The notes under the pieces: model-generated
Databases searched by the model: none
The model's input: only the letters and a program-made list of their open reading frames with translations
What the model was told of the DNA's origin: nothing
In this document: positions 20,909 through 29,980 of the stretch, piece by piece
How positions within the stretch are numbered: position 1 is the stretch's first letter
Layout: every line of letters begins with the position of its first letter
Made by a program: the position numbers and the translations under genes
DNA from: Strobilurus pachycystidiatus
Lineage: Eukaryota; Basidiomycota; Agaricomycetes; Agaricales; Physalacriaceae
Direction of reading: 5' to 3'
Length of the DNA: 64,000 nt
Assembly (NCBI GenBank): GCA_019915135.1
Contig: JAHLMK010000009.1
Coordinates: forward strand, 1 to 64,000

Positions 20909-23022
20909 CGGCACCGCCCTTGCATGAATACCCCAATGTTGTCTCCTCATGGGTGCGTCCACAGGGTACTCGGTTTCACCACCATAACCCTGACACGTAT
21001 CCAGATCGCTTCTTTACCTCTAGTCCCGCTCTTCAGTCTCGTTTTATCTTCAGTCAAATGTCTCCATTGTACCATGATACACGAATCTCGAATCGTTCAT
21101 TTCACAATATGACTGATGTTCAGTTGACACCTGGACAGGCTAAGATACTCGCGCTGAACACCAAGTTCACCCCACGTCCCTCCCTCACTAAGGTTGAGCA
21201 TGCGAAGGCTGCAGTTGACGATTTCACGCGTCGACTTAGACTTCGTGAGGATGCAGACCGCAGATTCAAGTTGGAGAGCAAGGGAACCCTTCGTTCGTTC
21301 CTCAGCACCCAGGAGATGGAAAACGGGCAACCCAAATATGTTCCCGACTTCCATGTACCAAACCCCTGGGCTGAGGGCCCGTCTATGAACGCCCAAGTTG
21401 AACATGCACTCTCCGTGTTTGCTAGTAGACTTGAAGTTGATGTTTTGAGCAATCAAACCCTCCGGGTCCGCCCAAACGTCAATCACGTTGAGCTTAAAAG
21501 CCTGCTCAAGGTCTTATTAGAAAAAGAGACGCTCGCGCTTCCCGCTGATAAGAACCTGGGCCTATGTCTAGTTACCACCAAATGGTACACTGACACTGGG
21601 CTTAAGCTACTCGTGAACCCGTCCTACTTTGAGACGGTGGAACCGGACCTCTCTACACTTCGAGAGACTCTGCGGGTTGTTGTTCGCAATGCGAAAAACT
21701 ACCTCACGAAACAACAGTGTAATTGGATCCTCCAGCCTTGCGAAGAGTGCTGGATGGTTGTTCCCACCTTAAAGGTCATCCCAAAGATTCATAAGCTCCC
21801 TGTGTCTGGTCGGCCAATTGTACCCTCGTTTAACACGTTGTTGACAAATGCGTCCGCTTGGGTTGACCACTATATCAAACCTCACCTCTCTGACTTCCCT
21901 TGGATCCTGCCTGACTCTAAGACGTTCTGCCGTCAGATTCTGGAGGTGGATCTCAAGGTTGGAGAAGAGTACTGGCTGGTTTCCGGAGACGTCGTTGCGA
22001 TGTACCCTAACATCCCGGTGGAGGATGGGATACAGGCTATTGCCGATATTCTTGGTACACAGAATATCTCCTTTGACAGTCTCTCGGAGGCCATGCGAGT
22101 TGTTGTGAGATCCCGTAAAGATCTCATAGTACTGCTACTACGGCTAGTACTCACGAACAACTACGTCCAGTTTGTAGGTCGCTACTTCTTGCAGGTTATC
22201 GGAACCGCTATGGGTACCGCATGTGCACCCACATATGCGAACCTGTTCCTAGCTTGCTATGAAGGCGCACCGCTCGCGGAAATGGCGGACATCATATGTT
22301 ATTACGGCCGCTTCATTGATGATGTCTTTGCAATCATCAAAGGCAGTATTCACGATGTTCATCGCTTCCAACAGCGCTTCGGGGATCTACACCCGAACAT
22401 GAAGATGGAGTGGTCTCAGTCACAGCGGTCCTTACCGTTTCTGGACATACATGTCTCGCTCGAGCGAGATCTAGGGACACTAGCGTCCGTACGAAAGTAC
22501 AGCATAGTAACCCGAGTATACCAGAAAGTGCTGAACGCCTATCTTTACATCCCGTGGATATCCTGTCACTCTGATGCATCTAAACGTGCATGGATTCGGG
22601 GCGAGCTGATCAGATACACCCGTATCTGCTCTAAGGAAGTCGATTTTGCAAAAATTCGCACTCTCTTTATGCAACGCCTCCGAGCGAGAGGATATCCCGG
22701 ACGATGGCTTGCTGATGTCTTTGATAATGTGTCTTACTCGGTGGAACGGCCTACGGCCTTGGTCAACAGAATGTTACCTGTCATCCCCGATGACCCACCT
22801 TTGCACGTACTCAAATTGACCCACAACCCACTCTGGGACAATGTAGAATTTGGCCCGGAGTGGCGCGAGTTGGAAAGAAGCTGGACGGAGTCTAGGACTA
22901 GCATTCCTGACTTCCGCTTCCTTGCCTCATATAAGAAACCAACTGCGTTGGGAGACAAGTTAAATCGCCATAACTTGGATACCATGCAAGCTTATCACAC
23001 CGCTTTGACAGTGAACGTTTAG
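20830..23022 (+). CDS. Penelope-like (Coprina-type) reverse transcriptase, no endonuclease domain
   Basis: The frame is open from 20830. The first ATG is at about 21059, so the true start may depend on splicing, frameshifting or the upstream frame. Penelope-type landmarks appear in order: LPADKNLGLCLV, VIPKIHKLPVSGRPIV, motif A (SGDVVAMYPNIPVEDGI), motif B (GTAMGTACAPTYANLF), motif C with the catalytic pair in YGRFIDDVFAI, and LPFLDIHVS. After the thumb region the protein ends without any GIY-YIG nuclease signature. This fits the endonuclease-deficient telomere-associated class (Athena/Coprina) described in rotifers and fungi, as does its location near a telomere. The catalytic residues look intact and I see no internal stop. 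Confidence 0.9.
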   Translation, partial: QRGPHHVQEVGEERKAEGSKEEAGSLTAPPLHEYPNVVSSWVRPQGTRFHHHNPDTYPDRFFTSSPALQSRFIFSQMSPLYHDTRISNRSFHNMTDVQLTPGQAKILALNTKFTPRPSLTKVEHAKAAVDDFTRRLRLREDADRRFKLESKGTLRSFLSTQEMENGQPKYVPDFHVPNPWAEGPSMNAQVEHALSVFASRLEVDVLSNQTLRVRPNVNHVELKSLLKVLLEKETLALPADKNLGLCLVTTKWYTDTGLKLLVNPSYFETVEPDLSTLRETLRVVVRNAKNYLTKQQCNWILQPCEECWMVVPTLKVIPKIHKLPVSGRPIVPSFNTLLTNASAWVDHYIKPHLSDFPWILPDSKTFCRQILEVDLKVGEEYWLVSGDVVAMYPNIPVEDGIQAIADILGTQNISFDSLSEAMRVVVRSRKDLIVLLLRLVLTNNYVQFVGRYFLQVIGTAMGTACAPTYANLFLACYEGAPLAEMADIICYYGRFIDDVFAIIKGSIHDVHRFQQRFGDLHPNMKMEWSQSQRSLPFLDIHVSLERDLGTLASVRKYSIVTRVYQKVLNAYLYIPWISCHSDASKRAWIRGELIRYTRICSKEVDFAKIRTLFMQRLRARGYPGRWLADVFDNVSYSVERPTALVNRMLPVIPDDPPLHVLKLTHNPLWDNVEFGPEWRELERSWTESRTSIPDFRFLASYKKPTALGDKLNRHNLDTMQAYHTALTVNV

Positions 23023-23035
23023 AATTGTTTTTTCC

Positions 23036-23100
23036 CGACCCTCAAGCAAGCCGCGACGCGACCTCCGGTCGCGTTTTCCGCGGCTTGCCCCTCGGGTCAG
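23036..23100 (+). other. Large imperfect hairpin just after the reverse transcriptase stop
   Basis: Arms run GACCCTCAAGCAAGCCGCG and CGCGACC against GGTCGCG, CGCGGCTTGC and GGGTC, with small bulges. It begins 14 nt after the stop codon, so it would fold in the 3' part of the element RNA. Confidence 0.75.
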
Positions 23101-23428
23101 GAAGAAAAAGACAGTACTAAATATACGTACACTACTCGTATACCTTGAATAGACCACGTCTGGCACTCCCTGCGCGTGATGGAAACATCAGCAGAGTAGT
23201 AAAACGTTGCATGTGCTCACCAATATTTCGGCCCTGATTGTCAGGCCCTGGAAGCACTAGTGACACGCCGGATGTGAAATATCGAGTCGCGTCCGCCAGA
23301 AATGGCCTGCGCGAGTACGAGTCCGACCTGTTGAACGTCGAGCTCCATTGCTTGAGCTTCGGGATACATGTCGAGGTCGATCGCTTGTTTGGTCGAGAGA
23401 CTACTGACAAGCAAAGCGGCGTGATGAC

Positions 23429-23493
23429 GAGGATACGCCGCCTGATGAGTCTTTCCACAGACGAAACGTTTGGCCACCTACGTCGCGGCCCTC
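23429..23493 (+). ncRNA. Hammerhead ribozyme, type I
   Basis: All core parts are present in order. Stem I 5' strand: GAGG (23429-23432) and GCCGC (23437-23441). Then CTGATGA (23442-23448). Stem II: GTC (23449-23451) and GAC (23460-23462) around an 8-nt loop. Then GAAA (23463-23466). Short stem III: CG (23467-23468) with CG (23481-23482). Then TC (23483-23484), the predicted cleavage site. Stem I 3' strand: GCGGC (23485-23489) and CCTC (23490-23493). Every stem pairs fully by Watson-Crick rules, with an asymmetric ATAC bulge in stem I. The short stem III matches hammerheads known from Penelope-like elements. Same strand as the reverse transcriptase. Confidence 0.9.
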
Positions 23494-23734
23494 AACCTCT
23501 CTTCCCTGGTTTACTCGCACCTAGCCGGTCGTTCGGACGTTCACTCGACGCGCTCTGTCGCCTGCTCGCTCCGCTCGCACTCTCCATCGCAGCGTCTCGC
23601 TCCGCCCTCACTCCCTCATTCAAAGTTCAACATCTTTGCCTCTGCAAACTTCAAAGGGATTCTCACCACAGCGAGACAATCCTCGAAACAATCCATCGGC
23701 ATGATGACGCTGTACACATTCTTCCGGAAGATAC

Positions 23735-24173
23735 TAAGGACCTCCATGAGTATTGAGAGTCAAGAGTATACTCGCATACTTGACTCGTCATAATACTCAT
23801 GGGTATGACTCGTTCTGATCCGCGGATCAAGAAGAGTCAAGTCAAAGATGGGTCGCGAGTATGAGTTTTGGAGACATGAATTTTCATAATAGGTGTATCA
23901 TCATATATTCCTTGATTAAATGAATGTTTTATGAATCTTTTATGAACATTTGATCAATAACTTCTATATAATAGTCATTCATTATATAAATAGAATGATA
24001 TATACTTGAAAAGCAAGAGTATCCGTGAGTATTGACTCGTTAAACCCGTACTCGTCTTGATCCGTACCCATATGAGTCAAGTCAAAGAAGAGTCATGAGT
24101 ATTGGTTTTGAAGCATGAGTACTCGTGTCACGGGTCAAGAGTATACTCGAGTATTGACTCGTGGAGGTCCTTA
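23735..24173. mobile_element. hAT-type MITE, family 1, copy A (439 bp)
   Basis: Ends TAAGGACCTCCA and TGGAGGTCCTTA are inverted repeats. An 8-bp target duplication GAAGATAC lies at 23727-23734 and 24174-24181. The 8-bp duplication and TAAGG end fit the hAT superfamily. The interior is AT-rich with many GAGTC/AGTCAAG subterminal motifs and has no coding capacity. Confidence 0.93.
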
Positions 24174-24408
24174 GAAGATACTTACTAGGTAGGTAGGTAG
24201 GTAGATGACGGCACAAGGTCCCATTGAGGAACGGCCGCTTGTGGAAGCCCTTTGATCGGGCGAGCTCGAGGCTTCCACCTCAACAACTGAGTCAGCCAGA
24301 GGATATCTCCACTTTTAAGAAGGTCCGCCAGCCTCTCTCGCTGCCAAGTCAGGGGCGCGGGGCCCCAAAACCGACCTATAGTTGGTCGCCCATGTACGTA
24401 GTCTACTA

Positions 24409-24733
24409 GTGGTCCTCAATTTTGTTTATTCTGCCAGTTTATTTTTGATAACCCTGAGCACTTTCCAAGGCCCTCAGCAGGGTCATCTCCCCATCGTGAG
24501 CTGTCGACGAGGCTCTCGTCCTCCGTCAATGGGGTTTTCTACGCGCACAAATGTACCAATTCAATACTGCGAGGCCCAACTTGAACGGACAGAAACAATG
24601 GCGTACACGCAAAGCTACTGTGAGAGAAAGCTCTGGTCAATGACACGACCTGGACGCGGGCACAGCACGGCCCTCATGGTTTGGCAGGGTCATCAAAAAT
24701 AAACTGGGCAAAATAAACAAAATTGAGGACCAC
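24409..24733. mobile_element. TA-flanked MITE (325 bp), Tc1/mariner-like
   Basis: Inverted repeats of about 48 bp start GTGGTCCTCAATTTTGTTTA and end with its complement, flanked by TA on both sides. The interior is non-coding. The superfamily is inferred from the TA flank only. Confidence 0.8.
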
Positions 24734-25725
24734 TACTGGGTTGTTGGGAAATGGATAGATTGTTGTTCAGGTCAAATGTTGAGGTCATTAATAACGCTCG
24801 GTTGCTTTTTGATGTGTGTAGCATTGATCAACACCACAGGCAGCACTCAAGTCCTAACCATTCTGCACACGGGTCAGCGCATCCGTTCAGGCGACAACGG
24901 GCAGATGCGCTCATGCTGATGATCTTCTTGCTGCGGCGCTGAACGACCGACCATCGGATTTGGCCCGCCATCTGACGTCATCAATCCCAATAACTGTACA
25001 GTTCCAAGCCAACGAAAAAGATCTCAGGACCGGGGTATTTTCAGACAGGGTGAGCGGGCCTGGTCGGGCGGCGGATGTCGTGGTATGTCTCGCAACTTGG
25101 TTCCAGATAAAACTTATGAAGATTCAAATATAAAACCACAAGAGTAGATACCGCGGAGGCCAAATGAGGTGGATCCGATCGTTGACAAAAACATGCAGTG
25201 TGCATCCACCGAAGCCAATCTCTAGAAAAACATGTGCTGGCGGTTGCAAAGGGGCCGAGCTGGCGCTTGGCTTGCGCAGAGGCGCTTTGCCGGCGGGGGG
25301 ATCGCAGCAGCGGAGGTCCATGGTGGGCCGAACGGGTGGATGACGAGCATTTAGAGTTTGCGGAGGCGTAACGAGGGTGGACTGGTTTGCAAAGAAGGAC
25401 CTTGCGCAGAGGCGCTAAGTCGGGCTGGAGGTCGCAGAGGCAGACCTTGCGCAGAGGCGCTGTGTACATATCGGAAAACAAGTTGTCGAGGCCGTGCGTC
25501 CGGCGGCGGGAAAAATCCCAGCAGAAGTCGGTGCTGTGTGATGACCGGGGAGGCGGGGCAATGTCCGTAGCGGCCGTATCCGAAGGAGCAGTCCGAGAGA
25601 GCTGTGGAAGCCAAGGCGGGGAGTCACATGAGACGGGAGGCCGGACGGTGTCGCTGAGTCGTACACGGAGCGCGGTGCCCAACAGGACGGGGTTCGGAAA
25701 GAGCAACCCTCATCAGTAAGTCGGG
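24734..25725. other. No confident gene; scattered GCGCAGAGGCGC repeats
   Basis: A long minus-strand frame (25706-25041) is low in complexity and carries the repeated string CTTGCGCAGAGGCGCT on the plus strand (near 25271, 25398 and 25446). It is not judged to be a gene. Confidence 0.4.
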
Positions 25726-25772
25726 TTGTGTCTGGTTGGTCTGGTGTCAGACCAACCAGACCAACCAGACAC
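25726..25772. repeat. Inverted repeat with 18-bp arms
   Basis: Arm GTGTCTGGTTGGTCTGGT and its exact complement are separated by a 9-nt spacer that itself echoes the arm. Related GGTCTGG/CCAGACC strings recur near 27927-28030, so these may be scraps of one repeat family. Confidence 0.75.
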
Positions 25773-25869
25773 TTACATTCCGGTCTGGCACCAGACGAGA
25801 CTTGCATAAAGCCATACCATCAAGTCATGCCAGCCATACCGTCGAGCCATACCAGCCATACCATCACAT

Positions 25870-26308
25870 TAAGGACCTCCATGAGTATTGAGAGTCAAGA
25901 GTATACTCGCATACTTGACTCGTCATAATACTCATGAGTATGACTCGTTCTGATCCGCGGATCAAGAAGAGTCAAGTCAAAGATGGGTCGCGAGTATGAG
26001 TTTTGGAGACATGAATTTTCATAATAGGTGTATCATCATATATTCCTTGATTAAATGAATGTTTTATGAATCCTCTATGTATATTTGATCAATAACTTCT
26101 ATATAATAGTCATTCATTATATAAATGGAATGATATACACTTGAAAAGTAAGAGTATGCGTGAGTATTGACTCGTTAAACCCGTACTTGTCTTGATCCAT
26201 ACCCGTACGAGTCAAGTCAAAGAAGAGTCATGAGTATTGGTTTTGAAGCATGAGTACTCGTGTCACGGGTCAAGAGTATACTCGAGTATTGACTCGTGGA
26301 GGTCCTTA
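25870..26308. mobile_element. hAT-type MITE, family 1, copy B (439 bp)
   Basis: Same length and ends as the copy at 23735, with a different 8-bp target duplication, CATCACAT, at 25862-25869 and 26309-26316. The two copies differ at only scattered sites, so both inserted recently. Confidence 0.93.
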
Positions 26309-26388
26309 CATCACATTTTACCTTCTTATACCCATCCATACCGTCGTACCGCCGGTAGTCCTACATTGTAGCATTTGCCAAAGCATTA

Positions 26389-26813
26389 CTGGGGTTTCAG
26401 TAAATAATGAGAATGATCGAAATGTTTTTTGGTTCTTCCCGATTGGGAACTCCACCCTCAGTTCCAATTTCCCTTGACTCTTGCCTCACCAAAACACTGC
26501 CCAGTGGCTTCCGGGACATACTAGAGCCTCTATCGTCATTCTGTGCACTGTTTCTGGAGTTAGCCTGACTCCGTTGCTGTTAGAGAATCAGAAAGCAGGT
26601 CACAGGCAGCCTCAGCATTTCTCGCCCCGCTATGTCGCTGAGCTTGGACCTGTCAGCGGTATGACGTGTTGTATGTCTAAACTGTGATTATCCTAATGTT
26701 TTTAGAGGCCTACAAAGCTGCGAGCGCCGTGCCCGCCACATTCTGGGTGGTCGTCCCGATTGGGAAGACCTAAAAAATATTTCGATCATTCTCATTATTT
26801 ACTGAAACCCCAG
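26389..26813. mobile_element. TA-flanked MITE (425 bp) with about 60-bp terminal repeats
   Basis: Starts CTGGGGTTTCAGTAAATAAT and ends with its complement. The match continues through AATGAGAATGATCGAAAT and a T run to a CTTCCCGATTGGGA-type segment. It is flanked by TA on both sides. The interior has no transposase. Likely Tc1/mariner-pogo class. Confidence 0.88.
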
Positions 26814-27165
26814 TAAAAGACACAGAATGGCTGCAGAAGACATATATTGGCACTGTATGAAAGTACAAGGAAAATATGATACTAGACAAATAGAGGAAAG
26901 ATGACAACTGCAAACATATTCGGGGCCCGTAAACATCTCTCTGCCGCCAGCCGAGCCATCGTTGACGTCGGGTGGAGATACCTGGACTACGAGAAGGTCA
27001 GAAGATGAAAGAAAAGGCATGAGTATACGCAGCGGACATCCAATCCTCGCCGCGATGGTGGCCTCGTCCTTGTCGCAAAGTTCCAATTTGTCTTCGCCTT
27101 TGTTGCAGAGGGTCGAGATTCGTCCTCGGCAAAGATGTCTGGTCCTCAGCACGGCCGTTGGACTC

Positions 27166-27312
27166 ATCCTCGTGAGTGGGCTCGTCCTCGTGAGTAAGCG
27201 CGTCCTCGTATAGGCTGGTCCTCGTTAATAAGCTCGTCCTCGTTAATAAGCTCGTCCTCGTTAATGGGCTCGTCCTCGTTAATGGGCTCGTCCTCGTTAA
27301 TGGGCTCGTCGT
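27166..27312. repeat. 18-bp minisatellite
   Basis: Units of GCTCGTCCTCGTTAATGG and close variants in tandem. Eighteen bp is six codons. On the minus strand one frame would read repeated PINEDE, but neighbouring frames do not connect to a gene. Confidence 0.85.
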
Positions 27313-29119
27313 CGTAACAGATATCTGCTCGTTGGCCTAGTAATCGAGCTCGTTCTTGTCGTAAGTTCGTATTCGTCCTCGTAGAGATTATCGAGCGCCC
27401 GCAGTTGGGCGTTGGGCCTGTTCGTGACGGTCATCTCGTCTTTGTCGCTGCAGCGGTCTTCCATGTCAGTGTTTGGAGCGCCCGGGTGACTGAGCCTGTT
27501 GTATACAGGTGAGGAGGGTGGAAGAAAGAAGGCAGAGACCCAGAGACTGTCACTGTCAGAGACGAAAACGAAAAACAAACATGCACGTGCCGATGGTGTC
27601 ATCGCGCACGGACCAGATCATTTGGACTTATCAATTCTTTGATTGTGGTCCTTTACTCAGACTGTATACACTCTTCATTGGCTTATATATCATGTCCAAT
27701 ATTGAGACGACAGTATTAGGTCTCATCTTATCTGATGCCTGACCCCTTGGCTGATATCCGCAAGAACATAATCATCCCGCAGCGAATACAACGTCTGCAG
27801 GCCCTTGTACATCCATCGGTACTAGCATTTCTACGGCGGCATGCAGGATGGGGCTAGTCAGAATGCCACATCATGCGTAGGAAGACCCGCCAGGATCTTA
27901 CCCTTTGTCAAGCAAGTGTGTTTGGTCTGGCTTCGGTGGGTCGGTATGAATGCATATCAATATGGGTGGTATAATCCGGGTCTGGGGCCATACACCGCCC
28001 AGATCACCAGACCATCCAGACCATCCAGATGCGAGGGAACTTACTGATGCTTTTTTTTCGTTCGCGAAGGCGTTACGAAGCTCGCGGAGGCGGAGGGTGC
28101 GTAGTTTGAGGCGGCGCTAGTGGTTGTCGGATCGTCCTTGGTACGGGCCATGGTGGGCGTGCGCGGGTGAGCGTCAACGATGATGAGGGTAGGAACCTCA
28201 TATCTCAGCTTTTTTGACCAGACCTGGACTATGTGGCTAAAATGGCTCTTGAGGATGTCCTCGTTCTCGGCCCTGAGGTCCATATAGACTCGCAATGGGA
28301 ACTTCTTCTCCAACTCCTCGATAAAGTAATCTGGCCGTCTGGGGTGTGAGATCAAACGCGTGTGGCAAGTAGCGCTGAAAAACCACTGGGAGTCCATTGA
28401 GGAGGTGAGTACAAGGCCTGCCTGTGCGGTGGCGACGATCATCGGGAACAATCTATCCAGACAGCTGGTTTTCCGTCGGCGTGTCAATGAGTGCCCATGC
28501 AGCTGTTTTCAGTTGAAGTAAGTATACTCCATCGCAGTGCAATTCGTTCTTAGTAGCTACCATAAGCGCATCGCGTACAATATAACGCCGTGGCAGTGGT
28601 GACCACATGCAGTGCTCGGCAATCAAAGCGTCCCTGACCCGATTTCCCAGCGATTTCTTTCGGTTCCCTTCCTTTCTTCCTCCTTCCTACTTCCCGCGTG
28701 TATGGCGTCGACTCTCGTCCTCGCAAATCGTTGTCAACTCTGAAACCATTGCAAGAGTGTCGTGTTTCGGGGACATCAAAACACCCAGCACGCTGCACTG
28801 GTTGGTCATGGCGTTAAAGGGTCCGGGCGCCTACGCAGATCCCTGGGATACAGCAAGCGGTGTTTGATTTCCGTCCATCATCATCGCCCGAGGATCTTGC
28901 GCCACATCCCAGTGGATCCACAGACAGGTGCGCCCCGGACAGCTTTTATTATACGGCGGGAGTCATTTGCGCTAATCGAGCATCAGCAGATTGCTATCAA
29001 CCTGCCGTTGCTGGGCGTCTAGCACTCCACGTCAACGCCTCTCATACTTAAACCACTCGCATCGTCCATCGTGCATCCCCAGACAGATCACACCACCCTA
29101 CCCTACCATCCAAACAAGC
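27313..29119. other. No confident gene
   Basis: Minus-strand frames at 27602-27297 and 28487-28041 have some coding character. The latter contains RPDYFIEELEKKFPLRVYMD and, from an ATG at about 28154, MARTKDDPTTTSAASNYAPS. They could not be joined or identified. They may be remnants of a host or element gene. Confidence 0.35.
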
Positions 29120-29980
29120 ATGTCCGACGCATTTGTGTTCAACCTCCCACCAGCCGTTGGCGGCCCATCTCCCCACAACAGTCCCTTCATCCCGCCGAAC
29201 AACTACCTCCCCAACGCGACGCCCTCGCCCTTCGCCAACCCCGTCCCGCTCCCGATCATCGGCGGCACCGGGGACATCCCGTACGATCCAGCAACCGGCT
29301 GGCGCCCGCAGCGCGCAGGCGGCCACGCGCGTACCCCCTCCTGGAACCCCCCAAACAGCGCGGGGCCCGTATTCGGCGGCGCCGGCGGTGACTTCCTGCA
29401 CCCCGCCGGCTTCCCCGGGCGCCCCCGCACGCAGAGCTTCGGCGGGATCGGGGGCACGCCCCTCGACACGCCCGTCGTCCCCCACCCCCTCACCTCCTTC
29501 CAGCACCACCCCCTCATCGACGCGCGCAATCCCCAAAATAACTTATATTTCGATTTATCGATGGGCCAGTACAGCCCGCGGGTGGTGGATCAGCATCGCG
29601 GGCAGTTCCCGATCGATGAGCGGCAGCTGAACATCCCCGCGACGCACCCGCCCGCTTTGGGCCTGCGTATCACGTTCGACGTCCTACCTCAGTACCCTAT
29701 CGATATCACGGCGGGTGGGCGGCCCGTCACGCTGAGAGACGTCCTCGAGGCGGTCTATCACCAGATGCAGAAACAGATCGCGCAGGAGGATTACGATAAC
29801 ATCGGGTACGAGCAAAAGCGTATAGTGGGGAAGGCGTACACGAAGAGGTGTAATGCGCTGGGCCCTATGGCTGAGGCCGAGAAGAAGAACGGGCTGAAGA
29901 GGGTTGATTTCTTGGTCGGCAAGGTGCTGTTTCGCGGTCTGGTCAATGCGGGTACACACTCGAAGGCGATATGTATGTAA
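29120..29980 (+). CDS. DUF6699-like protein (286 aa)
   Basis: Single exon from ATG 29120. The N-terminal half is Pro/Gly/Asn-rich and probably disordered (FNLPPAVGGPSPHNSPFIPP). The C-terminal half holds a globular domain with LYFDLSMGQYSPRV, LNIPATHPPALGLRITFDVL, PIDITAGGRPVTLRDVLEAV and a charged helix before KRVDFLVGKVLFRGL. This pattern (hydrophobic strand, P-rich turn, then VTLRDVLEAVY) is that of DUF6699 proteins, which are very numerous in agaricomycetes and have no known function. The family name is recalled, not searched. An in-frame upstream extension is possible but has no ATG in good context. Confidence 0.8.
   Translation: MSDAFVFNLPPAVGGPSPHNSPFIPPNNYLPNATPSPFANPVPLPIIGGTGDIPYDPATGWRPQRAGGHARTPSWNPPNSAGPVFGGAGGDFLHPAGFPGRPRTQSFGGIGGTPLDTPVVPHPLTSFQHHPLIDARNPQNNLYFDLSMGQYSPRVVDQHRGQFPIDERQLNIPATHPPALGLRITFDVLPQYPIDITAGGRPVTLRDVLEAVYHQMQKQIAQEDYDNIGYEQKRIVGKAYTKRCNALGPMAEAEKKNGLKRVDFLVGKVLFRGLVNAGTHSKAICM

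Larger units (their letters stand above)
20352..23500 (+). mobile_element. Endonuclease-deficient Penelope-like element (limits approximate)
   Basis: Combines the promoter-like region, possible ORF1, reverse transcriptase, the 3' hairpin at 23036-23100 and the hammerhead ribozyme at 23429-23493. Element ends were not found. No telomere-repeat junction is visible on either side, so it may be embedded in older element copies. Confidence 0.7.

Noticed and set aside
25041..25706. 221-codon minus-strand frame as a gene
   Set aside because: Low complexity, built on repeated GCGCAGAGGCGC strings, no domain, and overlapping frames on the other strand.
25680..25725. Minus-strand CTGATGA with a GGGTT/AACCC stem as a second hammerhead
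   Set aside because: The GAAA after stem II is missing (CGTCC instead), so the catalytic core is incomplete.
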